Positions 1 through 5,472 of a stretch of DNA of 5,472 bases are shown piece by piece (the first letter of the stretch is position 1; each line of letters opens with the position of its first letter). The notes under the pieces were generated by a model. It ran no database searches. It was not told the origin of the DNA and worked only from the letters and a program-made list of their open reading frames with translations. A program made the translations under genes and the position numbers. Source of the DNA: Planctomycetota bacterium (GTDB lineage Bacteria > Planctomycetota > Phycisphaerae > FEN-1346 > JAACEH01). The stretch spans positions 1 to 5,472 of the forward strand of contig JAFGPY010000122.1 of the NCBI GenBank assembly GCA_016935955.1. The letters run 5' to 3'.

Positions 1-195
1 CGCTACGTGCGGAACCCCATGCTGACGATCAACACGATCTGCTACAGCCAGGACGAGATGGGCTCGTACGAGCGGATGCCGTGCATCGCCCGCTACGTGC
101 CGGGCCGATTGCCGCAAGTCCACCAACTCAGGATTCCGGCCGACGCGATCCGCCGGGTCTATCCGCCGCGTGACGGAGCCGACGACGTCCGATGA
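1..195 (+). CDS. C-terminal end of an unrecognised protein (5' truncated by window edge)
   Basis: The frame is open from the first base and ends at a TGA at 193-195, so at least 64 C-terminal residues are visible and the true start lies upstream of the window. The GTG at 7-9 is an internal codon rather than a credible start, because the frame continues in front of it without a stop. The visible part contains two cysteines, several aromatic residues and a basic, proline-rich tail ending DGADDVR. There is no membrane segment and no motif I can assign to a family. Its stop codon overlaps the ATG of the downstream FHA protein (ATGA at 192-195), which suggests the two are cotranscribed and translationally coupled and may act together. 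The function cannot be stated from this fragment. Confidence 0.75.
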   Translation, partial: RYVRNPMLTINTICYSQDEMGSYERMPCIARYVPGRLPQVHQLRIPADAIRRVYPPRDGADDVR

Positions 196-1019
196 GCAGC
201 GAGAACGTCAGAAAACAGTGCTGCACCTGCGGCACGCTTCACCCGTTGACGCACAGCGGCGAGTGCACCAGCTGCTTCGGCGACTCGTGGCGCCTGTGGT
301 GCACGGTGCACAACGAGGTGCTCACGGAGCCGACGTGCGGCAAGTGCGCCCGCGACGAGCGACGACGCAGCATGATCCCGGCCCGCAACCCGCTGGTGGT
401 TCGCTTCGCCGGAGGCATGTGGCGTCTGGACGCGGGGCCGGTCGTCCTCGGCCGCGACGACGACTGCGACATCCGCGTCAACAGCGACGCGGTCAGTCGG
501 CGGCACTGCGAGCTGGCGCCGATGGGATCGAACTGGCGGGTCCGCGACCTGGGCAGCGCGAACGGCACGGTTCTGGACAGTGCGGCAGTGACCGAGCAGG
601 GCGTCCTGGTGGCCGACAATGCCCTGCTCCGCCTGGGCAACGGGCCGGTGCTCGAACTGTCCGTCGAACGGACGCCTGCCGTAGTCCATCCCCCCATCAG
701 GAAACGTCCCGCAAGGTCTTCTGCAACACACGACGAGAGTATCCTGTCCGGCATCCGTTTCTCCATGCCGTCGATCGACCCCTTAGCCATCGTCGGCCTG
801 GTGCTGGCCCTGGCCGGCCTCCTGATGAGTTTCACGATCATCGGCCTGCCGATCTCGGGAGCCGCCCTGGCCCTGTCGGGCATTGCCTGCAAACGAATCA
901 ACGACCCCTCCACACCCTACAGCGGCATGGGCACGGCCTTTGTGGCGCTGCTGCTCAGCATCCTGGCGCTGCTGTTGAGCCTCGGCGGCTCCGCAAGCGC
1001 CATCCGCGGCTACCTGTAG
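192..1019 (+). CDS. FHA-domain membrane protein with N-terminal zinc-ribbon-like module and DUF4190-like C-terminus
   Basis: This 275-residue protein has three visible modules. Residues 10-52 carry four metal-ligand pairs: CxxC at 10-13, CxxC at 25-28, CxxH at 37-40 and CxxC at 49-52. That is enough for two zinc sites, although zinc binding is inferred. Residues about 66-157 form an FHA domain with the hallmark residues in order: G87-R88, S102-R103-x-H105, and N124-G125 after the RDLGSANGT strand. FHA domains bind phosphothreonine peptides, so a partner in Ser/Thr kinase signalling is likely. After a basic linker (about 160-195), residues 197-233 and 247-265 are strongly hydrophobic, with a G-x-G-T-A-F junction typical of DUF4190-like membrane tails. 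The sensor modules should therefore sit in the cytoplasm, anchored to the membrane. The ATG at 192 overlaps the preceding stop, and a weak GGAG lies 13 bases upstream, so coupling probably supports initiation. The exact partner and process are unknown. Confidence 0.9.
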   Translation: MSSENVRKQCCTCGTLHPLTHSGECTSCFGDSWRLWCTVHNEVLTEPTCGKCARDERRRSMIPARNPLVVRFAGGMWRLDAGPVVLGRDDDCDIRVNSDAVSRRHCELAPMGSNWRVRDLGSANGTVLDSAAVTEQGVLVADNALLRLGNGPVLELSVERTPAVVHPPIRKRPARSSATHDESILSGIRFSMPSIDPLAIVGLVLALAGLLMSFTIIGLPISGAALALSGIACKRINDPSTPYSGMGTAFVALLLSILALLLSLGGSASAIRGYL

Positions 1020-1082
1020 AATCCCGACGCCCGATGTGGTAGAAGAAGACCTCCAAATGTTCGCTGTCCGTCGTGACACCCA

Positions 1083-1087
1083 GGGAG
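1083..1087 (+). promoter_or_regulatory. Ribosome binding site deciding the glycosidase start
   Basis: GGGAG lies 5 bases upstream of the ATG at 1093. An in-frame GTG at 1036 would add 19 residues but has no comparable purine-rich site in front of it. The ATG at 1093 is therefore preferred. Confidence 0.7.
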
Positions 1088-1092
1088 CAGGC

Positions 1093-2628
1093 ATGGATCG
1101 CATGGATTTCAATGTTGATGCTGACAAAGCGGTGGGCCAATGCCACCGATTCTGGACGGTGGCGAACTGGAACCGGCCGTTCCGGTTGCTGGACGCCAAG
1201 ATCATGGCGGACCTGCCGCACCGGGCCCCGTTCATCACGGAAGTCAACTGCGTGTACCTGCTGGGCGGACGGACGCGGGAGCACAACCGCTGGTACCAGG
1301 GCCTGACGGCAGACGACCGCGTGCGGGCCGACTTCAGCGGCATGATCGCCCAGTTGCATGGTGCGGTGGATCGCGGCTACACTCCGTGGATCGTGCTGGA
1401 CAACGTGCCGTACGAGATGAGCGACTCGCCGGAGGAGAACTTCTACGGCAACACGGCGCCGCCCGCGGACGAGCGGGTCTGGCACGAGTACGTCCGCATG
1501 GCCGTGGAGGCGATGGTCGAGGCCTTCGGACGCGAGACGGTCGGCCGTTGGTGGTTCCGTGTGGGCACCGAGCCGGACCTGCTGCCTGGGCACTGGTGCG
1601 GCACGAAGCAGCAGTACTTCGACCATTACGACTACACGGTGGACGCCGTGCTGAGCGTGGTGCCCGAAGCGATGATCGGTCCGGGCAACATCCTCAACCC
1701 GGTCGAGGGCGAATACGGCATCATCGTCAAGGACCAGTGGGGCCTGGAGATCATCGACCATGCCGCCACGGGCCGCAACGCCTGCACGGGCAAGGTCGGG
1801 ACGCCCCTGCGCTGGTTCTCGTGCTCGTGGTACGGCCGCGTGGGCGTGCCGCTGTCGATGTTCGACACGGCCATGACGATGATGCGCCGGCGGTTGCAGG
1901 CCTACCCGCACCTGGCCGACGTGCCGATCGTGGTCGGCGAGTTCGCCGTGCTCCACGACGAGCAGGGCCGGCGGCTCTACGACGGCGATTCGACCGAATG
2001 GGCAGCAAGCTTCTACGCGGGTATCGCCGACCGCGCGTACGCCCACGACGTGCGCCGGGTCTACGAGTGGGCCCAGACGACCGACGGGCTGCTGCATCCG
2101 CGGGCCCAGGTGATCGAGATGCTCAGTCGCATGGCCGACGGCGAGCGGCTGGCCGTCGACCCGCCGCAGCACGCGGAGGCCGACTGCGGCGTGATCGCCT
2201 GTCGCAAGAATGGCGACCTGTTCCTGCTGGCGTACAATCACGGCACCGACCGCGAGCCCAAGGTCGGCCGGTCGCTCGGCATCACGATTGGCGGCGCCGG
2301 CCTGGCCGCGGGTGCGACATTCGGGCGGACAGAGTGGACAATCGACGAGCATCACGGCGTCTGGGCGCGGGCCTTCGAGGCCGATTGCCGCGCCGCGGGC
2401 GTCGAGCCGCTGCCCGAGGCCGGGCGATACGAGAGCAATGCGCGGCTCCTATACGGGGAACAGGGAGAGCAAGTCTTCGCGAGCAACCGCGATAGGTACG
2501 CCGCGCTGGCCATCCTGCCGGTGACGCGCGACGACGTGCTTACCGCGTCGGACGGAGGGCGAATCGTCGTGGACCTGGAAATGCCCGGACACAGCGTGCG
2601 GCTCATTCGCCTGTCGCCGGCGCTTTGA
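1093..2628 (+). CDS. GH39-like (clan GH-A) glycoside hydrolase, cytoplasmic
   Basis: This 511-residue protein resembles family GH39 (beta-xylosidase / alpha-L-iduronidase type), retaining hydrolases with a (beta/alpha)8 barrel. The clan signatures are visible in order. W153-W154-F155-R156-V157-G158-T159-E160-P161-D162 marks the end of strand 4, with E160 as the likely acid/base. It is followed by the HWCGTKQQYFDHYDY stretch typical of this family. S243-C244-S245-W246-Y247-G248 is a later strand motif. V281-G282-E283-F284 marks strand 7, with E283 as the likely nucleophile. The last 150 or so residues (from about 365) look like the beta-sandwich that follows the barrel in GH39, ending in VVDLEMPGHSVRLIRL. 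Length fits the family. There is no signal peptide, so it probably acts on imported oligosaccharides or glycosides in the cytoplasm. The Asn normally preceding the acid/base Glu is Thr159 here. Substrate cannot be assigned. It lies 73 bases after the FHA gene on the same strand and converges with the GreA-like gene. Confidence 0.85.
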   Translation: MDRMDFNVDADKAVGQCHRFWTVANWNRPFRLLDAKIMADLPHRAPFITEVNCVYLLGGRTREHNRWYQGLTADDRVRADFSGMIAQLHGAVDRGYTPWIVLDNVPYEMSDSPEENFYGNTAPPADERVWHEYVRMAVEAMVEAFGRETVGRWWFRVGTEPDLLPGHWCGTKQQYFDHYDYTVDAVLSVVPEAMIGPGNILNPVEGEYGIIVKDQWGLEIIDHAATGRNACTGKVGTPLRWFSCSWYGRVGVPLSMFDTAMTMMRRRLQAYPHLADVPIVVGEFAVLHDEQGRRLYDGDSTEWAASFYAGIADRAYAHDVRRVYEWAQTTDGLLHPRAQVIEMLSRMADGERLAVDPPQHAEADCGVIACRKNGDLFLLAYNHGTDREPKVGRSLGITIGGAGLAAGATFGRTEWTIDEHHGVWARAFEADCRAAGVEPLPEAGRYESNARLLYGEQGEQVFASNRDRYAALAILPVTRDDVLTASDGGRIVVDLEMPGHSVRLIRLSPAL

Positions 2629-2670
2629 GCGGCGTCGCATGATGAATCGTGCGCTGGTTTCCGCGTCCGT

Positions 2671-2690
2671 CCCGGCCGATGGCGGCCGGG
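2671..2690. terminator. Inverted repeat in convergent gap, possible bidirectional terminator
   Basis: CCCGGCC at 2671-2677 and GGCCGGG at 2684-2690 form a perfect 7-bp all-GC stem with a 6-base loop (GATGGC). It lies 42 bases after the glycosidase stop and 40 bases beyond the stop of the opposing GreA-like gene, where a shared terminator would be expected. Neither side has a run of T, so it is not a classical intrinsic terminator. It could instead be a dispersed palindromic repeat or an mRNA 3'-end stabiliser. The rest of the 102-base gap shows nothing else. Confidence 0.4.
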
Positions 2691-2730
2691 CTACATAGAC
2701 TGCCGACTTGCAGGGTCCCTTCGTCCGCAA

Positions 2731-4950
2731 TCACGCAGGTCCCAGATCGGCCGGGTGGATTTCCAGAATCTCCCAGGTGCGAATGCCGCTGTCGACGGAT
2801 AGCTCCACCGTGTCGCCGATCTTGCCGCCCATGAAGGCCATGGCGAGCGGGGACTTGTAGGAGTAGATCTTCTCCTGCGGCGCCGAGTCCCAGGGCCCCA
2901 AGAAGCTCAGCGTCTCGGACTCGCCTGTGGCCACGTCGCGTGCCACAACGGCGCTGCCGACCGTCACGTGATCCACGTTGACCATTTCCGCGCTGATCAG
3001 TTTGGCCGCCTTCAGGTCGGCCTCCATGCGAGCGGCTTTCTCGGTCAGGAGGTTCCGCTCTTCGAGGGCCGCCGTGAACTCAGCGTTCTCGCTCAGGTCG
3101 CCGAAGGCCGCCGCCTCGCCGATCGCCTTGGCGTTGGCGGCCATCTTGATGTTGACCAGGTGGGCGAATTCCTGCTGGTGCCGCTGCAGCCCCGTGGCGG
3201 TCGTGTAGATGGCGTCGTCCTCCCACGGAGGCACGGTCTTCAGGAACAGCTTGGCGTGCGTTCGCGTGATGAGGTCGAGAATCCTGAGCCGCGCGTGCTC
3301 GCCGAGAATGAAGTTCCGCACGGCGGCGTGGTGGGCTCGCGAGGCGCCGTGATCGTCGGTCTCCTTCAAGGCGGCGTGCAGGCACTCGTAGTTCTTCAGC
3401 GAAAGTGCGCTGCGGAGTTGCGACAGAATGGCCTTCTGCTGATTGTCGTCGAACGTCGCGTCGCGACCCAGGCTGCCGGCGGCAATCAGCAATCCGACGG
3501 CCACGTCGATACCCTTCAGGCTGCCCGTTACCTCGGCGAACTTGCCGCCGGCAACGGCCTTCCAGAGCCAGGCCAGTGCGTACGGGTACCGCTCGGGCCG
3601 GGTGAGTACCAGGTCGATGGCCTGCAACACGTCGTGACCGTGTCCCTGCTCCAGGAGTCCCTGGACGATCCATTCGCACATGGCCTGCGAGGCGCTCGGC
3701 ATGACGGCCGACCAGACATCGTGCCAGGCCGTGGGCAACGTCTCGCGAACATATTCCAGAATGCAGCGGGCCAGGTCGTCGCTGCCGACCGGCCGCAGAA
3801 ACGTGGACAGGTCGCTGATGCCCGAGAGCAGAGTCTCCAGGGCGTTCGGTTTCAGCTCGGGCACGTCGGGCACGTGCTTGCGCAGTTGGGCGACCACGCC
3901 CAGCGCCCCAGCCGCCATCGCGGGCTCGCCGGTGCGCCACGTCTCCACGCGTTCGGCCAGCTCCCGACCGAAGTGCTGCATGATCTCGGGGTGAATCGTC
4001 CTGTTGCCGCACTCGGCCAGGTACCCCAGCACCGTCACGAGCTTCTGTTCGGCCGACGTCGCGGCATCGAAGGCGGCCTTCAGTTCGTCCTCGTAGGCCA
4101 CGGGCTTGCTGCGCAGGAAAAGCCACGGCTGCGCGTCGTCGGACATCTCGATCATCGGATCGCGTTTGCACTGGACCTTGGCCTCGGCCCACCACTTCGT
4201 CCAGGCCGAGCCGGAAACGATCGGCTTGAGGTGCTCTTTCAGTTCGCGGAACTCCAGCCGCGGACCGTAGGTGCCCAGGACCGTCTTGATCAGGTCGGGC
4301 GGCGCCTCGGCGGCCATCCGCTCCAGCCCGTCGCGGTCCTTGACCATCCGCGACCGCAGGTCGTCGTCGGCCAGCGGCTCAAGCTTGTCGAGGGCCAGGC
4401 GATCGTAGGTGCGGGATCGGTCGTCGAAGGCCACTTCCAGCGTTTTGGTCTCGCCGTCCAGGGCGACGACCTGTCCGAGCTTGCCGACCTGCGTGTCGAT
4501 GACGCAGGTCCCGGGACGCAGCCGCAGCAGACGGTCGAACCTCTTGACGGCCGTGGCGAAAGGAATGCCGCCGTGCAGGACGGTCATTTCGGCCATGGCC
4601 CGGACATCGTCCGAACCGCCGCAAGTCTGCTCGTACACGGCCGCCACTTCTTCGCGCAGAGTGCTGCTGCCTTCAAGGAACCCGGCCGCCTGCCGCACCA
4701 GGGCCAGCCCCTGCTCCGCGCCGCGGCGATCGGTCAGTTCCGAGAGCATGTACCAGAACAGCGAGTCGGCCACGCCGCTGTCGTCGCGGCGGCTGATGGC
4801 CTCCACGACCGAGAGCAGCCCCTGGACGTCGGCATCGTCGCGGACAATGGCCTCCAGCCAAAGGGCTTCCAGTTCGTCGAAACGTTTTTTGGTGACCAGC
4901 TTCTTCAGCCGCGTCACGTCGGCCTGTGCGTCACCGGGCATTTCCGTCAT
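2731..4950 (-). CDS. Long GreA/GreB-domain transcription elongation (transcript cleavage) factor with large N-terminal extension
   Basis: This 739-residue protein ends in a complete Gre module. A helical coiled-coil spans about 595-655 and contains the tip signature G617-D618-L619-S620-E621-N622-A623-E624-F625. D618 and E621 correspond to the acidic residues that Gre factors insert into the RNA polymerase secondary channel to stimulate cleavage of backtracked transcripts. An FKBP-like C-terminal domain follows (about 664-733), with the conserved S700-P701-L702-A703 and G712-D713-T714-V715 positions. Ordinary GreA is only about 160 residues. The extra 590 or so N-terminal residues are mainly helical, TPR/HEAT-like in feel. 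They include a small beta-rich, KOW/CarD-like patch (about 143-192: RPGTCVID...GKLGQVVAL...LEVAFDD) and a tryptophan-rich W250-x-x-W253-W254 motif. Chlamydial GreA proteins have a similar long form of roughly 700 residues. The ATG at 4950 is supported by GAGGA 6 bases upstream. The gene stands alone, convergent with the glycosidase. I avoid the symbol greA because a separate short GreA may exist elsewhere in the genome. Confidence 0.88.
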   Translation of the reverse strand: MTEMPGDAQADVTRLKKLVTKKRFDELEALWLEAIVRDDADVQGLLSVVEAISRRDDSGVADSLFWYMLSELTDRRGAEQGLALVRQAAGFLEGSSTLREEVAAVYEQTCGGSDDVRAMAEMTVLHGGIPFATAVKRFDRLLRLRPGTCVIDTQVGKLGQVVALDGETKTLEVAFDDRSRTYDRLALDKLEPLADDDLRSRMVKDRDGLERMAAEAPPDLIKTVLGTYGPRLEFRELKEHLKPIVSGSAWTKWWAEAKVQCKRDPMIEMSDDAQPWLFLRSKPVAYEDELKAAFDAATSAEQKLVTVLGYLAECGNRTIHPEIMQHFGRELAERVETWRTGEPAMAAGALGVVAQLRKHVPDVPELKPNALETLLSGISDLSTFLRPVGSDDLARCILEYVRETLPTAWHDVWSAVMPSASQAMCEWIVQGLLEQGHGHDVLQAIDLVLTRPERYPYALAWLWKAVAGGKFAEVTGSLKGIDVAVGLLIAAGSLGRDATFDDNQQKAILSQLRSALSLKNYECLHAALKETDDHGASRAHHAAVRNFILGEHARLRILDLITRTHAKLFLKTVPPWEDDAIYTTATGLQRHQQEFAHLVNIKMAANAKAIGEAAAFGDLSENAEFTAALEERNLLTEKAARMEADLKAAKLISAEMVNVDHVTVGSAVVARDVATGESETLSFLGPWDSAPQEKIYSYKSPLAMAFMGGKIGDTVELSVDSGIRTWEILEIHPADLGPA

Positions 4951-4956
4951 GTACGG

Positions 4957-4961
4957 TCCTC
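4957..4961 (-). promoter_or_regulatory. Ribosome binding site of the GreA-like gene
   Basis: On the minus strand GAGGA lies 6 bases before the ATG at 4950-4948. A second AGGAG (4963-4967) lies slightly further out. A second in-frame ATG at codon 4 is less well spaced, so 4950 is kept as the start. Confidence 0.65.
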
Positions 4962-4996
4962 ACTCCTGAACAGAACTTCCATGGGCCAGTCGGTGA

Positions 4997-5025
4997 AGTC
5001 TAAACTCCCGCGGCGATTCGGACAA
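4997..5025 (-). promoter_or_regulatory. Candidate sigma-70-type promoter for the GreA-like gene
   Basis: Read on the minus strand, TTGTCC (5025-5020, 4 of 6 matches to the -35 consensus) is followed after exactly 17 bases by TAGACT (5002-4997, 4 of 6 matches to the -10 consensus). Transcription would begin near 4990, giving a leader of about 40 bases that includes the ribosome binding site. Spacing and location are good, but the boxes are only moderate, and planctomycete promoters are poorly characterised. Confidence 0.4.
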
Positions 5026-5035
5026 GGGCTTTGTC
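5021..5035. repeat. Short inverted repeat overlapping the candidate -35 box
   Basis: GACAA (5021-5025) and TTGTC (5031-5035) are perfect 5-bp inverted arms around GGGCT. The left arm coincides with the -35 box of the proposed minus-strand promoter, so a dimeric regulator could bind here. An arm this short can arise by chance. Confidence 0.25.
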
Positions 5036-5056
5036 GCCGCCGCCTTGGTAACGGAC

Positions 5057-5082
5057 TCGGGACCGTGAAGACACGGACCCGA
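5057..5082 (+). promoter_or_regulatory. Leader hairpin 1 upstream of the secreted-protein gene
   Basis: TCGGG (5057-5061) pairs with CCCGA (5078-5082), and CCGTG (5063-5067) pairs with CACGG (5072-5076). The two helices are separated by one A-A mismatch and closed by the loop AAGA. The total is ten pairs in 26 bases. No T run follows, so it does not look like a terminator. I could not match it to a known riboswitch class. Confidence 0.4.
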
Positions 5083-5089
5083 ATTGAGC

Positions 5090-5114
5090 AACCCCGAACG
5101 GCTGCAACGGGGTT
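5090..5114 (+). promoter_or_regulatory. Leader hairpin 2 upstream of the secreted-protein gene
   Basis: AACCCCG (5090-5096) is perfectly complementary to CGGGGTT (5108-5114), giving a 7-bp stem with an 11-base loop. It starts only 7 bases after hairpin 1. No T run follows the stem. Confidence 0.4.
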
Positions 5115-5120
5115 AACAGT

Positions 5121-5152
5121 CCCGTGGCGGCCGCGAGCATCGGCGCCACCGG
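5121..5152 (+). promoter_or_regulatory. Leader hairpin 3 upstream of the secreted-protein gene
   Basis: GTGGCG (5124-5129) pairs with CGCCAC (5144-5149), and CCG (5131-5133) pairs with CGG (5141-5143). One G is bulged and the loop is CGAGCAT. CC/GG at 5121-5122 and 5151-5152 can extend the stem across a C-C mismatch, giving eleven pairs. It ends 16 bases before the ribosome binding site. This is the strongest of the three hairpins, but GC-rich DNA gives such stems fairly often. Confidence 0.42.
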
Positions 5153-5168
5153 ACGACACTCACATAAC

Positions 5169-5173
5169 GGGAG
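5169..5173 (+). promoter_or_regulatory. Ribosome binding site of the secreted-protein gene
   Basis: GGGAG lies 6 bases before the ATG at 5180. It is the best-placed site in the region and fixes the start, which is followed directly by a signal peptide. Confidence 0.75.
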
Positions 5174-5179
5174 AAGATC

Positions 5180-5472
5180 ATGCGAAAGACGATCCTGATC
5201 GCGGCCGTGACAGCGACCTTGGCAAGCTGGTGCTGCGGTGCAGCCCTTGGACAGGCCGCGCCCCAGAAGGTGACCGTGCTCGACACCTACAGCGTCTGGC
5301 GGACGTACCAGACCCTCAAGCCGCCGGTTCTGGCGCTGGACAGCGGCCTGACGCCGGTCGTCTCGCCGCTGGACTGGATGAACCGCGAGACGCCCGACGT
5401 TCCGGCCGACTGGACCAAGCCGGAGTTCGACGACACGACGTGGCTTCGCGGCTCCGCCCGGACCGCGGGCCA
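5180..5472 (+). CDS. Secreted protein with signal peptide and carbohydrate-binding-like N-terminus (3' truncated by window edge)
   Basis: The frame opens at ATG 5180 and is still open at the window end, with 97 codons visible. Residues 1-24 form a standard Sec signal peptide: basic MRK, a hydrophobic stretch ILIAAVTATLA, then a likely signal peptidase I site after A22-L23-G24 or after A26. Two adjacent cysteines (C18, C19) lie inside it, but the residues before them do not make a good lipobox. The mature part has the pattern D77-W78-T-K-P-E-F83-D84-D85-T-T-W88. This W...FDD..W signature is common in the galactose-binding-like beta-sandwich domains at the front of secreted glycoside hydrolases and related large planctomycete proteins. 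An extracytoplasmic role in carbohydrate binding or degradation is likely, but the catalytic part, if any, lies outside the window. It is preceded by a 229-base gap with three hairpins, so it probably has its own promoter. Confidence 0.85.
   Translation, partial: MRKTILIAAVTATLASWCCGAALGQAAPQKVTVLDTYSVWRTYQTLKPPVLALDSGLTPVVSPLDWMNRETPDVPADWTKPEFDDTTWLRGSARTAG

Noticed and set aside
170..1042. Alternative plus-strand frame of 290 codons over the FHA gene
   Set aside because: It is Arg/Pro/Gln-rich with no domain. The overlapping 192-1019 frame contains the full FHA signature and membrane helices.
1036..1092. Upstream GTG start adding 19 residues to the glycosidase
   Set aside because: It has no good ribosome binding site and the added residues do not belong to the barrel. 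The ATG at 1093 has GGGAG at ideal spacing.
1020..1092. Terminator or promoter between the FHA gene and the glycosidase
   Set aside because: I found no stable hairpin and no convincing -35/-10 pair. Only a 4-bp TGTC/GACA inverted match is present, which is too short to call.
955..2355. Minus-strand open frame of 466 codons opposite the glycosidase
   Set aside because: It lies antisense to a gene with clear GH39 motifs. Its translation is a low-complexity His/Arg/Val/Ala-rich sequence with no recognisable domain, as expected for an antisense shadow in GC-rich DNA.
1140..2495. Plus-strand frame of 451 codons inside the glycosidase
   Set aside because: The translation is dominated by Arg, Gly, Ala and Pro with no domain. 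The other frame carries the catalytic motifs and the ribosome binding site.
3080..4195. Second minus-strand frame of 371 codons inside the GreA-like gene
   Set aside because: It is an Arg/Gly/Ala-rich out-of-frame translation. The GreA frame has the conserved tip motif and the FKBP-like domain.
4947..5159. Minus-strand 70-codon frame in the divergent gap, overlapping the GreA-like start by ATGA
   Set aside because: The GTG start has no ribosome binding site. Many codons end in A or T, unlike neighbouring genes. The frame crosses the proposed promoter and the hairpins. The product resembles no known protein.
5180..5260. Lipoprotein signal (cysteines at residues 18-19)
   Set aside because: The residues before C18 are Ala-Ser-Trp. 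Trp just before the cysteine does not fit the lipobox, while ordinary signal peptidase I sites are present a few residues later.
1..5472. CRISPR array, tRNA, rRNA, insertion sequence or phage gene
   Set aside because: I saw no direct-repeat array, cloverleaf, transposase motif or terminal inverted repeats with target duplications anywhere in the window.

Overview
The window is a GC-rich stretch of bacterial chromosome with long open frames and short gaps between genes. The best taxonomic hint is the 739-residue protein on the minus strand. It is a GreA/GreB-type transcript cleavage factor carrying some 600 extra N-terminal residues, a layout I know from the PVC superphylum (Chlamydiae, Planctomycetes and relatives). 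Together with the FHA/zinc-ribbon membrane protein, the GH39-like glycosidase and a secreted protein with a carbohydrate-binding-like N-terminus, this suggests a planctomycete-like, polysaccharide-using bacterium. That placement is an inference, not a measurement.

Layout. (1) Bases 1-195 hold the 3' end of an unrecognised plus-strand gene cut by the window edge. (2) Its stop overlaps, as ATGA, the start of a 275-residue protein (192-1019) with an eight-ligand zinc-ribbon-like N-terminus, a forkhead-associated (FHA) phosphopeptide-binding domain and a C-terminal DUF4190-like membrane segment. (3) After 73 bases comes a 511-residue GH39-like glycoside hydrolase (1093-2628) with no signal peptide. 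(4) A 102-base convergent gap holds a perfect 7-bp GC-rich inverted repeat that may act as a bidirectional terminator. (5) The long GreA-domain protein occupies 4950-2731 on the minus strand. (6) A 229-base divergent gap holds a plausible sigma-70-type promoter for the GreA gene and, nearer the plus-strand gene, three successive hairpins. (7) At 5180 a secreted protein with a signal peptide begins and runs off the right edge.

How the genes relate. The first two genes look translationally coupled and probably share a signalling role. The glycosidase may be cotranscribed with them or have its own promoter in the short gap. The GreA-like gene is a stand-alone housekeeping-type unit in the opposite direction. 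The secreted protein starts a new unit with a long, potentially structured leader. I see no tRNA, rRNA, CRISPR array, insertion sequence or phage gene. Nothing here is clearly a new defence or mobile system; the most notable items are the domain architectures and the leader.
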